Source: Aspidiotus rigidus
Taxonomy: Eukaryota > Arthropoda > Insecta > Hemiptera > Diaspididae
DNA: 64,000 nt
Assembly: GCA_035079385.1 (NCBI GenBank)
Contig: JAVHKY010000001.1
Coordinates: forward strand, 12,672,501-12,736,500
Direction: 5' to 3'
Shown here: piece by piece, positions 1 through 11,501 of the stretch
Position numbering within the stretch: position 1 is the first letter of the stretch
Layout: every line of letters starts with the position of its first letter
Position numbers and translations under genes: made by a program
Notes under the pieces: model-generated
Seen by the model: only the letters and a program-made list of their open reading frames with translations
The model's database searches: none
Told to the model about the DNA's origin: nothing

Positions 1-1438
1 TTCGATTCGGAGTGAATAGACCTGAAGATTATTTTAGAGAGTCTCGTGGGTGACGAACTGTCCAGAATTTTTCTATAACATCAAACAATCGAAGCTAGCA
101 AGCGAAACGTGTATAATTTGCAATATTTATCAAAAACTTGTTTTCCTTTTTAAAACAAGCTGAAAACACTCTCCCTATTCAAAGTGGCCAATCGTAAAAC
201 CTAGTCATGTATAGGCCTGGTTTATTTCATAATTCTCTTGACGAAATAAAAGCGCGCCTCTCTGAAACCCTTTATGTCGGATACATCATAACAGCGAAAT
301 CTGAAATTTAGTTTAATAATTTTGCATTATTTGTTTCATCTTCTCTTTTGTCTGTCGCGTTTACTTCTCGAGCGAACGTAAAAGAATTACGATCCGCGAT
401 ACAACGCAATTTCGCAGTCTTTTGTATCGCACTTTAACGAAGCGAAGTCATTTCGGGCACGTTGAACCCGCTCCATACAGACAAAAATATTGAAAACTCC
501 CTAAATTATTTGCAATTTCATTCCCATCCTCGGACACAATTTGTAAATTTGCTTATTATAACTTCGGTATACAAAGTTTTCGTGGGTATAATAATAATTT
601 AACGAGACAGGAGATAGACTTATTCGGCGAATGAAATGCAGCGAAATGAAGGATAAATTAGAGACATATAATAAGAGAGTGGGGTGGGACGTTCTGACGC
701 GGCATACTTGACGGGGCGACATTATCTTATTGATACAAGGTACTCATCTTTAATTTAGTAATGCCATTCTTCATTTCTGTTTGACTGTCGCGTTCTCCTC
801 TCTGACCGGTCTCTGTCGCTTACTCACTTTGATATGTGATCGAGCGCATAAGGGGTCGTGATCATTTACATTTTTTTTTATTTATTTCTTCACAGCGCAA
901 TTCGGTTTATACCCGAAGACAGACGAGGGAGAAAATCGTTCGCCCGAGAATAATGTGCAGTAGATATTTTCAATTAGGGAAAACGTTTGTAAGTGAATGG
1001 CCGTAATGGAAATACACGTTTACGAGATTCACTTTGAGTTGTAGAAGGATCCAGAAACTCGTGTAAGATTTTCTAGAGGCCAGATTGTGCAATAGAAATA
1101 CGAGCTAGTGCATACCACGAGTGTAGATAAAAAAATCGAGAATACGCTTTTCGGCTACTAAAAAAAAAAAGAGGAAATTCATTACTAACATTTACTCGTA
1201 CAAATAATTTTCCGGTCCGTAATCTAAGAATTTTTACGATCTCAGAGATCAAAAAACTATACTGCAAGATTCAGTTTGAAATTCGCATAATTTGGAAACG
1301 GTTAAAAGTAGGCTACGGAGTAGAGGATTGCCCTAAACCTTTCTGTCAAGAATTGAACTTCAAGCATTTTTTCTCATACAACCAGTGATATTGAGCCCAC
1401 GTTTGACAAGAGTTTCTGGGTTTATATAATTCCGATAG
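1..1438. other. No gene recognised; left flank
   Basis: Only short open frames with no recognisable motif are present, and none shows a convincing signal peptide, splice pattern or domain. Composition is AT-rich with scattered CpG-containing stretches around 330-480 and 780-960. I see no RNA gene or repeat boundary here. Confidence 0.5.
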
Positions 1439-2192
1439 CAGTTCCGATGGACAGCAACGTCACGTCATCACTTGCCACATTTGTACCAATGACGGTAGAA
1501 ATTGGTAGGAATACCCATTTCCTTGTTTTTTGTCAAACCTGTAATCTTTAAGTTCTTGGACTTCAAAATATTTACTTATGGATTCAGAAATCGAAGTTGG
1601 ATATATTTTCGGATATTTTCATGTTCATTGATTTATTTTTCAATTCTTGGGCTCAGAAATATTTTCGGTGTCGAGAATATCAAAATAATTCCAAGTCCGA
1701 GAATTGGAAAATATTTCCAAAATCGAGAATATGAAAATATTTTCAAGTTCGAGAATTGGAAGATAATAAATATTTCTAGTAATGTAGAAATAAATTAGGA
1801 TCACGTAACGTGAACATTTTTGTTTTTTTTTATGGAAAAATAAATTTTAAACGCACAACACGTGTTTCGTACCGACTGTGCGTGCACACCATCAGGTGAA
1901 TGACGCAAAATTAAACAAAAACATGAAACATGTAAAAACTACAAACGGTGGACAAGAGTGCGAAAGGAAGAGAAAGAAAGCGAAAGAGGAGAAAATATGA
2001 AGTCATTCTAGGTTGAAACATGATTGTACATATGAGCAAAAAAATCTTCACACGTTTCGGGAATCCAAAAATATTATAACTTAGACAAACAACAAGGAAA
2101 TGGATGTTTCTACCAATTCCGAGCGCCATCTGTAGAAATGCGGCAGGTAATGACGTTATGTGTCAGAAATTATTTGTTATCCATCGGAACCG
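1439..2192. mobile_element. Non-autonomous inverted-repeat element (MITE-like)
   Basis: The left end reads CAGTTCCGATGG and the right end, reverse-complemented, reads CGGTTCCGATGG. Inverted similarity continues for about 100 bases on each side (1439-1537 against 2086-2192), including a shared block around AATTGGTAG and CCATTTCCTTGTT. The ~550-bp interior has no coding capacity beyond short frames and holds an internal repeat of a CGAGAATTGG-containing segment near 1700-1760. No clear target duplication was found, so the superfamily is not assigned. Confidence 0.6.
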
Positions 2193-2779
2193 CTCTCCCT
2201 ATGAATCGACTCAGAATTTCGACCAAAAAGCGATAGTCGATTTAGTTCTGTTCATTGTCGACCGCAAGTTGACCTAATACGACTAAGATTCGACCCAAAA
2301 TCAACCGTTTCTTTTTAAACATCAATTCATCGCCCTCGTTGAAATTGAATCGACTACCGGAATTATAGAATGTAACGGAGAATAGGGGCGCATCCTCCTG
2401 ATAACGTCCATTCCGGATCTCGGGAATTTGACCAGTTTATGACGTCATCAAGGTAGTATCCCGAAGGTAAATCGGGATTGGGGATATGACGTCAGAGGAG
2501 CTACATCTTTTCCCCCATTCACATTGGCCCAGTATGCTCAGAGGCTAACGAGTCGGCCTAATAGAAGTAGAGATGGGCGACCTTACTCAGAATGATAGCT
2601 GCTATCCGAGTGACAGTGACGTGCTTACAGGGGATTAGGGACGATCCCCCAGAAGACTTCCAAAAACCTGTAGAATCATACATTTTCAACTAACCAATGA
2701 AATTTTCGTTTTTTTTTTTTTTTTTTGCTTACTAGAAATTTTTGTACTCTACGAGAGAGTAGCAAAATATTAGAACCAC
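2193..2779. other. Non-coding stretch before the PLE
   Basis: No gene seen. Two exact TGACGTCA palindromes occur near 2440 and 2488, and an A/T homopolymer tract lies at about 2710-2727. The part closest to 2780 may already belong to the 5' region of the Penelope-like element. Confidence 0.4.
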
Positions 2780-2911
2780 ACTAATCAAAGCCGCTAAGAT
2801 TTTTCGGTTAAGAAACCATTCTCGGACCACGAACGAACGAAAGCGACTAATCCAACAACAACGAAGACAAAGAAACCAACAGGATCATGACTGAATTAGC
2901 GAGTCATCGAA

Positions 2912-5099
2912 GTGTACCAAGAGACTCTTGCTAATGTTGTGGCTGACTTGACAATCAAGATTGGACCTGGTGTGAACATCCAAAAAAAGTGCGCCGAAAT
3001 GGTAGGCAGTACATCCCTTCCTTATATGGGTAATACCTGTATTGAGGTGATAAAAGGCTTAGAGAGGGAGGTGAGGGAAGAAGGATTAATAATTACTAAG
3101 GCAGATAAAGGCAACACTGTAGTAATTATGGAAAAGTCCTTATGATATGCTAAAACAATGTGGGCCAAGGAAAATAGCCTTTCTTGTTTCCCCCAGTTTG
3201 TTAAAGGGGTGAGGAAAATCATTAACAAAAGTGAATGTATTATCAAGAGGCCACTCACAAAGAAAGCCATTTTGGAACCTCACCCGGTACCCCCCCTCTA
3301 CGGATTGCCTAAAGTACGTAAAAAAGATGTTCCATTGCGGCCGGTCGTGTCGTTTGTCTCGTCACCAACTTACTTACCGTATTTTACCGAGTATAAGTCG
3401 CACTTCTAAACAGGTTTTAAGAGCTCAAAAAAAGGGGTGCGACTTACATGCGAGTATAAAAATGAAGAAAAAAAATTTCAGAGCGTGCATGTTTTCTTAT
3501 CTTAAACTTGTCGATTCATGCTCAGAGCCCACCTAGGTATCAACCGACCACCGCGTTCATCACTGGTAGTCATTATTCATCGAGATAGTTTGCACGCGTT
3601 ACTCGTAATATCCTGATTTTCCGTGCTACCATCGTGTAAGATGACATCTTCGGAAGAGACAGTACGCAAGTCATTCAAAAAGTGCTAAATGGATGAAGAT
3701 GATGAAGATTGATTTTTGTGAAAATACCTAAAAGGTATTATTTTTGTATGTTTTTTGAATTTTTTGTATATAAGTAATACTGCGACTTATACGCGAGCAA
3801 AATAAAAGTTTCTGATTTTTCATTTTCAAATCTGGGGTGCGACTTATATGCGCGTGCGACTTATACTCGGTAAAATACGGTATTAGCTAAATTTATAGAT
3901 CGATGGTTTAAATCACGAGCAGATTGTACCTCCCCCCATTCAGTAAAGAACTCGGGCTCCTTGGCGGATAGTTTGAAGGACGTAAACCTTCCTCCGGAAA
4001 CGACCTTATGTTCCTTTGATGTTGTAGGATTATTTCCTCACATCCCTAAGGCTGTTACTATCCAACACATGGACGAATTACTCGTAAAATCGGGTGTCCC
4101 TCACAAGGAGATGACGGAATTCTTTGGTCTTCTGAGGGTTCGTTGGACTCCCAACTTCTGCAAATTTGAAGAAAAATTTTTCGAGTTCCCGGATGAGGTG
4201 GGGACCCCCATTGGTTCTCCCTTGGGCTCTCTGATATCTGAGGTATTCCTGTCCAAATTTGAGATCGATTTATTATCCTCAGGCCAGGTGCTGTTAAATC
4301 ATGTGTTTTACTGGCATAGATATGTGGACGACATACTTTGTGCGTGGAACGGTCCAGTGGAACTCCTTCGTGAGATTCTCACTTACTTAAATAGCCAATA
4401 CCCTCCCGTAAATTCACCCTGGACGTTGGTGGCTCATTAATTAATTTTTTGGACTTGTCCATATTCGTTAAAGATGGCGTCCCTTGAATTTGGAATTTAT
4501 AGAAAATAAACGTCGACCGATATTACAATCCACGGGTCGTCCTTCAGTCCGGCTGCACATAAGATCGCTGCCTTCAATAGCTTGATCCATCACTTTAAGG
4601 AACTAAGAACAATTAAGCCCCTGGCTAGAGTGAATTGACCTAATGGTTCACAGGAGGCTTACCAGAAGAAGTCTCGATTCCACTTCCTCCCACCCCAGGG
4701 ATTCACACCTAGATAGGAGGAAACGTTGGATTAGACTTCCTTACCTGGGTAGATTTTCGTTGAAGTTGAGCCGTGTGCTTGGTCCTCTCGGGTTCCCTCC
4801 TGCATGTTATAATACCAAACGGGGTAAAAAGTTTATTTGTAAAATTAAAGGACCCCATTCTTCTAGCCGAGAGGAGTGGTATTTACAGCATAGCCTGCAA
4901 CGATTTCCCTGGTGTTTATGTAGGAATGACCGGCCGTCATCTCCGAATAAGAATCGATGAGCATAAAAAAGCCTGGGAGAAGGGTAACTTAGGTGAGTCG
5001 GCCTTTGCCGATCATCTTATCGAAAGTGGCCACAGAGTCGAAGAAGAGTCTGGTGTCTTCATCAATGACGTCTCAATTATGAACCCTCTAGAATCTTAA
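2912..5099 (+). pseudogene. PLE reverse transcriptase / GIY-YIG endonuclease ORF, broken
   Basis: In an active PLE this protein would make cDNA with its RT and nick the target with its C-terminal GIY-YIG nuclease. Visible blocks: YGLPKV and PLRPVVS (3290-3360), RT motif A SFDVVGLFP (about 4012-4038), motif B GTPIGSPLGS (about 4201-4230), catalytic motif C RYVDDIL (about 4318-4338), and the nuclease core YSIAC...GVYVG...GR near 4890-4940, followed by GESAFADHLI. Breaks seen: a stop or frameshift near 3143, the MITE insertion, a frameshift near 4420-4445 (the frame continues as GGSLINFLDLS), a stop near 4635 and another frame change around 4890. The encoded family matches the inverted fragment at 16699-17325. 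Confidence 0.85.
3377..3880. mobile_element. Pogo/Tigger-like MITE inserted in the PLE ORF (TA target duplication)
   Basis: The ends are nearly perfect 27-28 bp terminal inverted repeats starting CCGTATTTTACCGAGTATA and continuing into AGTCGCAC. The element is flanked by TA on both sides (3375-3376 and 3881-3882), as in Tc1/mariner/pogo insertions. The AAGTCGCAC-type terminal sequence recurs inside near 3435-3460 and 3780-3850. A short remnant frame near 3641 (ATGACATCTTCGGAAGAG) may be residual transposase coding sequence. Removing the element and one TA (506 bp) joins the flanking PLE reading frames exactly. Confidence 0.85.
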
Positions 5100-5100
5100 C

Positions 5101-7320
5101 GCCTCGGATTGCGTAAATTAATTTTTGAGGTGATGTATATTTTTTGCCATAAAGTCGACGGGACGTAATTAACCCAGATTTTTTGAGGCTGACGAGTCAT
5201 ACATTAATACACGTCATCATCAGGTAGTACATCACAAGACTGTTTCAAGCTCACGCTTCCATTCCCCAAATTATTAATGGCTGACGCGACTCCCATCTGT
5301 CGACAAAATGTGGCAGGAGAAGACGCCTCCAAGAAATATGGGCTCAAATATCTCTTGTACCAATAACGTCACGATTAGTACAGGAAGATAGAACTGATAT
5401 CAAGTGAAGGCTGTCTTTAAGCATCTCGTCCACATTAGTGACACGATAGCCGTGGACATTCTTTAGCAACGGCAGAGGTCGTGATCATTTCGGAAAACAC
5501 CGGCCTCAAAATACGTTCTAGTTAAACAAGTCTGCCACGAACGACTTGCATTACCACAAAAAGCCTTGAGATATTGCGTTATCAGTCTAGACAACGCATT
5601 AATCTCCAAGCACCAGATAAAGTCGTAACTTCGAGACAGTGGATGCATGAGCTGAAACAACCAAAGTAATTGCATTTTTCGCAAGGATGTCTCTATGCCT
5701 GAGTTTATCCAAGGCACGAATCACGCGTATATTCCAAACCCGCTTGCACCTATAGCGATCTCAAGACAGTGGTGAAGTAGTTGAAGGCAAATGATGATCC
5801 CAGGCCACCGCATCATCAATACAAATAACGCGTCAGCTTCGGACAATGTGAGATACTCCTCTATCTTCTGAAATTAATTAGAAAAATACTGAAGATCTCG
5901 TTATCTCAGCTAATTGAACGTCGAGAAGAGATGGTTGTACATAATGCAAAAATATCATGGTTTTGCTACATATTTGCGGAACGTAACATGATTTTCTCCT
6001 TATTCTTCGTCCTTTCGAAATAAGAAGCTTATATGTACAAGCTTATTACGTGGGTGCTTCGAAAAAAATTCTATACAATATCCGTTTATCTACTGGACTG
6101 CCAGGGAATAATGAAAAGATGGAAAAAATTGCGTTCCTTAACTGAGATTTAAGTTGACCTTATTATGTTGCGAAATAATGAATACGTTCAATACGGTAGA
6201 ACTGACATGTGTGTATATTACAGCTTTCGTCCTGCAAGAAGATAAGATATGAAATTACTGTGTCTTTTTCAGATGCACCCAGCGTACGGGAACGCGGATT
6301 AATAGAGCAGGTTAGAGAATGACGATATAGACCATTTAGCCGAAGTATCGTACTTCCAGTTTTTTATGAACGAAAATAAATGATGAGATTCTAAAACACA
6401 GAAACATGTGCCCGCGATGCCTGAAAGAAAAGTTTTGTAGCTTTTTTTTTTCAGCCAACTCCATCTCGACGCGTGGATCTTTTCGGCGAACAAACGACTT
6501 GGTGAGCGTAGATGGTACAGTATATGCTACATTTTACACAGGCGACGAATACATCCTAATGAATGGATTTTATTCCAAAGCTCTTTCACTTCTTCCTACG
6601 TAAAGTTGTATACAAAAGCGTCGTGTGTTATAACATCGATGACAAAATTTTCTCTTTCAGTTTACAGGATACGGGTCTGAAAATATTATTTTAAGGTGAC
6701 AACGTCAGCTGCGTATTGTATGTAAAACACGTATTTTCGACTAAATCTATCTTCCTCGATTCAAGATTGATTGATGAAGGTTTCATTATATAAAACGGTC
6801 TATAGTACCATGCATCCCTACGTACATACACGAAGTGCTTAAGACAGATACTCCATACGTACTAGAGAATGTGACCTGAAAACCTCGTGTTTTTTGAAAT
6901 AAGCTATTATTGAAATTATTTTCTTTTTTCAAATAGCTAAGGTAGTCATTTAGACGATAGAAGATAATTATTGTCATGAGTATATTACTTGTCTCTATTT
7001 TCATGAAGTGAGGAAGTCAAATACATCTACGTTACATTCAAATTATGTTCTCTCACTTCATTACAAAATATTGTTCAAACTTCAGTTACTCCAAATATTT
7101 CGTTGGAAAATGTTGTGAAAAATACAAAATTTTAAAAATTGAAAGTAGGCAGGAAAATTTTTGGTGCTGATCTTAGAGAGCTTCTACAAAAATGATCAAT
7201 TTTAAGAAGATAAGAAGAATAGAACAAAAGCAAGAATAAAATTCAAGTATAATTGCACAATGCAATATTTTGTAATAGTTTCAGAAAACCATTTATTACT
7301 GCTTCACCACCCGTCCAAGG
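5101..7320. other. Non-coding stretch between PLE and LINE
   Basis: No gene recognised. Frames at 5463-5717 (-), 6299-6603 and 6786-7004 (-) have no motif, signal peptide or plausible splice context. The first few hundred bases may be 3' sequence of the PLE. No tRNA or clear repeat seen. Confidence 0.45.
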
Positions 7321-7324
7321 ACGC

Positions 7325-7475
7325 TATACTAGTGTTGAGCACGGACGCAAATGAACTGCGATTGGAGGAGCCCTCCATCAGCTTAGAGAAGGCAAACTCG
7401 AACCTTTAGCTTTCTTCTCTCCCAGAATAGTCAACTTATGACGGCAAGCTGTTGGCAATTAATTCAAAAATCGTT
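7325..7475 (+). pseudogene. Ty3/gypsy RNase H remnant
   Basis: Translated forward, the stretch gives LSTDAN and then, after a one-base frame change, AIGGALHQLREGKLEPLAFFS, followed after another shift by YDGKLLAI. This order (TDA, IG-LHQ, PLAFFS, Y-ELLAI) is the RNase H signature of Ty3/gypsy LTR retrotransposons. Only about 50 codons remain, with at least two frameshifts and no LTR in sight. It lies just beyond the 3' end of the minus-strand LINE, so it may be older DNA into which the LINE inserted. Confidence 0.7.
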
Positions 7476-7626
7476 CTCAACTTTCCCTCCTAATCATTTA
7501 TAGCTTGAGTCCAAGATTACCTTCACCCGTCTGTGTCTTTTGCTCAAAATTTTTCGAATTCCAAGTCCCCATCATAATGGAACGTTTTGACGACGTCTCG
7601 CCCGTTCCTTTTCCAAAATAAATAAG

Positions 7627-10298
7627 TTTTTTTTTTATTTTTATAAACCGTTTATTAGAAAAAAAAAATACATGAAGAAAATACGGTTTATGAATAGAGC
7701 TTCGACCGAAGAGTCATTTCGCCCGATGATGTAACATAATTGTGAGGTAGAAGACAGGGCGAAGCAAGTGGATTAGATAGTGAAGGCAGGAGAGAGAGAA
7801 TTTATGAATGAGTAAAGAGCAGGAAAGAGGTGATATGGAGGCAATTGAGTTCAGCGAAAGGACGTTGAATATTAGAGATGAGTTGAGTGTTTTTTGTTGA
7901 GTGGTAAGATGTGGACATTGAAAAAGAATATGGTTTGAATCGGCCGCTATCTTGTCTTGCGGATGAAAAGGACAATCAGGAGATATGTTTGGTAAAAATG
8001 TTGCTAAATTGTACGGGAGCCTGTTGTGATTGAATCGAAGTCTGCAAATTGAGACAGTGAATTTTCGGTTGACGTAGTTTGACAATATGTACCAGGGGTG
8101 AGTGGGAATTGAGTTTTCTAGATGGAAGTATTGGGATGAGAGGGAAATGTTTTCCAAGTAGTGTCTTTGCCATTTTTCTTCGTTTTCTTCTCGGGCTATG
8201 ACTAAGAGGAAATTTGCACTAATGAATGAGTATTTAGCGGAAGACTGCGAGGAGCAAGCCGCTTTAGCTGCTGAATCAACTCGTTCATTGCCCTCAATTC
8301 CCTCGTGGCTGGGGATCCACATAAAAGAAGTGCTGGTGTTCTTAGAGTTAAGTAGATATTGGAGGAAGAAGCGAGTTTTAATGATAGTGGGGCTGATATT
8401 GTGACTGGAGGGTGATTCTATGATTGCATGAAGGGCCGAGAGAGAATCTGAAGCGATAAGGATTTGGTTATGCGGAGAAGAAGAAGGATTAGATTGAGAT
8501 ACGAAGTTAAGAGCCATGAAAATAGCAGCAACTTCGCAGTCATAGGACGAGGATCCGGGGCAAATTTGGAAGTTCTTTACAACTCCTGAAAAGGAGTCGT
8601 AGAAGGCCGCACCGCAACCGGAAGTCATTTTTGAGCCATCGGTATATATGATACGGTAATCACGGAATTGAGTTTTAATTAGTTCGGCAAATTGTAGCGG
8701 TATGGCAACCTTGTGTTTCCGTGTCAAAATTTCTAACGGCTAACGATGAAAAATTTCGAAATAGGTGAGGTATTGGTAAGGATAGCCATCTATCGATGGG
8801 AGCGAGTGTAGGAGTTTGGAATATTTTTTTATAATGCGAGATAACAAAGGTTTTTTGGAGGGGATGAAGCGCCAATTAGGAGAAATATTCGAAAAAGAGA
8901 GAATGAGCTTTCTATTTGTCCAGGAGGCCAAGCGAGTACAATATTTTTGTGTAAGATATATTCTACGGAGTTGTAAGGGAGGAATTTTTGCTTCAGCTTC
9001 CATAGCAACAATTGGTGTCGTTTTTATGGCTCCTAAAATGTAGCGAAGGGCCTGATTTTGAAGTACGTCGAGTTTTTTTAGACGAGAGGGAGCAGCGGAA
9101 CCGAAGAGGAAGGCCCCGTATTCCATTTTACTACGAATAATGGCTTTGTATAGCATCGACAGGATGATATGGGATCACCACCCCATTCGGTGCTAGACAA
9201 GGCTTGAAGGATGTACATGGCCTGAGAGCATTTGGTACGAAGGAAGGAAATATGAATGTTCCATGTAAGACGACTGTCCAGGTTGATGCCTAAGTACTTG
9301 AAGAAGGAACAATTTGGGATTTGTTCGCCTTTGAGGAAGATACACACATCTGCAAGGTTGTAGGCTCTTAAGGAAAACAGAACAGAAACGCATTTTGGAA
9401 TGGATAAACTCAGGAGTAGTTGGTCTAGTTTGTTTTGGAGGACGGATAAGGTGTTAGTGACGTGTAGAGTGGTGGTGGCAACTTGAGAATGAGCGTGGTA
9501 GATAATCAGGTCATCAGCAAAGGAAATTATGGTAGCTGGTGAACGTATGTTTAAAACAGTGAGGATATATAGATTAAATAAGATAGGGCTCAGGGACGAG
9601 CCTTGGGGAAGACCTAAGTAATTTATCCTAGTTATTGAAGGATAGTTAGCATGAGTGAATGTAAATGTTTGAGGAGACATCAATTTCAGAATGAAAGTAG
9701 AGAAATGAGGGGGAATATTCAGATTTTGTAGAGTTTGACGCAAAATTGGTAAGCTGACACTGGGAAAAGCGGAGTGGATGTCTATGAAGAGGGCGTTCAG
9801 GTGTTGCTTGTCTATAAAAGCCTGATATATGTCACTGACGAGGGAGGTGACACAGTCGACAGCACTGCGTTTATTTCGAAAGCCGTAGCAGTTGTGTGGA
9901 ATAATACCTTTTTGTTCCGACCAGTGTCTGAGTCGGACATTTAGCATAGATTCAACAAGTTTTCGGATGCATGAGGATAGGGAAATAGGACGCAGCTTTG
10001 AATCTTTTTTTTTTGGGATAGGGATAATCTGGAAATGAGTTCATGCAGAAGGGATGACGTTGTTTCGCCACAGACGGTTGATAATAACTAGAAGAGACTT
10101 TAGGCTAGGTTCGCGTATTGACTGAAGGCAGCTGTAAGGGATTCCGTCAAGGCCACGGGCTGTAGATTTCCTTGAACAAAGAATTGAGTAGAATTCTTCC
10201 CAAGTGAATTGACTGTCTAATAGGTTATTTTGAGGAGGAGGGGATTGTAAATATTGAATATTGACCTCAACTATTTTTCTCAATCTAACGTACTCCAC
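7627..10298 (-). mobile_element. 5'-truncated LINE of the I/R1-like group
   Basis: A non-LTR retrotransposon read on the minus strand. The order from right to left is: region after the endonuclease (FTWEEFYSIL, ARGLDGIPY), reverse transcriptase, then RNase H, then an A-rich 3' end (T-run on the plus strand at 7627-7636 with AATAAA-like sequence). An RNase H domain after the RT is typical of I, R1, LOA and related clades rather than insect jockey. No apurinic endonuclease domain is visible beyond 10298, so the copy looks 5'-truncated, the usual outcome of target-primed reverse transcription. Confidence 0.85.
7714..10298 (-). pseudogene. LINE ORF2 (RT plus RNase H), nearly intact but with three breaks
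   Basis: RT motif A is FIDIHSAFPSV, motif B is GLPQGSSLSPILFNLYI and motif C is SFADDLIIY (9498-9524 region). RNase H shows YTDGSK, CEVAAI, SDSLSAL and WIPSHEGIEGNERVD, so the four acidic residues are all present. Breaks: an in-frame TGA ending the segment at 10041, where tryptophan TGG would be expected; a frameshift near 9150-9160; and an in-frame TAG at 8740-8742. Between these the frame is open for hundreds of codons, which suggests a fairly recent insertion. Confidence 0.85.
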
Positions 10299-11501
10299 CT
10301 AATCGGTGGACGTGTTTACATAAGAATTGACCAAATCGATGAACGAAATACTAAAAATATATTTTTGGTCTATCAACATTCCCATTTCATCTCATGGAGG
10401 AGTGCGTATTTTTCATCTCGAACATTGACCATTGATTTCTCGCGGTCTATTAGGGTAGCAGTCATAATGCACCCCGCTATTCATGGAAAAATCACAGAAA
10501 TTCATTAAATATTGATTTTTTTGGGAATGTTGCACCTCACCGAGGACTATGGTACTAATGTCTGTTGTAGTAGAGGGTATGGCGCTTCAAATGAATGATT
10601 TTCCCCAGGTGCCTCCTCCCCTCGATTTTTCTTTTATTCGAGTTTGAAGTTTTGTTATAGCTAGAAACTAGGGAAAATATGAATGTTTTTTTTTGAAAAA
10701 AATACCATGGATGAACGTTCACATATATTAAAATGTCCTCAAGTTTCATCGCTGTGCGATCATTATTGGTTGAGATATAGCCATTTGGATTTTAGGCCTA
10801 AAGATCACTCTGCAACCCATGTGGGTGAGCGGATGGGTCCAGTTTTTTGGATTTCGAGTTTTCTCATTGGGGACAACATTTTGACGGACATTTGAAACAT
10901 TTTCCGACCAAGGCCATCCCCCCCCCCTTACCCGGCTAGAGCCTTTTTTTTCAAGACTCATACCTACCTACTCATAAAATAAGAATAAAGCGGATTCTCA
11001 AAAGAAATTGTGAGAAAAGAGGATGAATTTATTTACTTTGTGAAAAGGTTGTGCTTTTAATAGGCACAGAATTCAAAACGAAAGATGTTCGAATGCTTCG
11101 AAAAATAATAAAAATAAATTTCAAATGAGGAAAAATGACGTGAATATCAGTGACCATGATACTGAAAATATTTCTAATCCGCAATCATTCCACTTTTTGA
11201 TCGTGAAGAAAGATTAAGTTCAACATCCGGAGACGAAAGCAAATATGTTTATCACTTATCGTACCGCAACCGCGTGATCGAATCAACGCGATGCTACATA
11301 GAATAAATGAATAGCATCAACAACACATTTATCAGCATGGTTGTAATTTTCCTACGCACGATAACAGAAATTATATCAAGTCTTGTATCGCCGCTTCTCA
11401 GATCGTTAGAAGAACATTCTTTACGTTAAACGTTTTAGTTTTCTACAGCAATTTCACTTTCGCACACTCGAGTTGGTACTAGGATATTGATACTCATCGT
11501 C
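10299..11501. other. Intergenic region upstream of NPL
   Basis: No coding region recognised. A C/G homopolymer run lies near 10918-10927. The last few hundred bases must contain the NPL promoter and 5' UTR, but I find no clear TATA box. Short frames at 10254-10508 and 10683-10961 carry no motif. Confidence 0.45.

Larger units (their letters stand above)
2780..5100 (+). mobile_element. Penelope-like retroelement (family A), degenerate, with nested MITE
   Basis: A Penelope-like element in forward orientation. Its coding part starts with a PLE N-terminal segment containing the hallmark ITKADKGNTVV (near 3097-3129), then reverse transcriptase blocks, then a GIY-YIG endonuclease domain. The 5' non-coding part around 2800-2900 is similar to 16610-16710 (shared TTTCGGTTAA, AACCATTCTC, AAAGCGACT, ATCATGA-TGAA), which marks a second copy of the same family. 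The copy is inactivated by frameshifts and stops and by a 504-bp MITE at 3377-3880. Confidence 0.85.
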
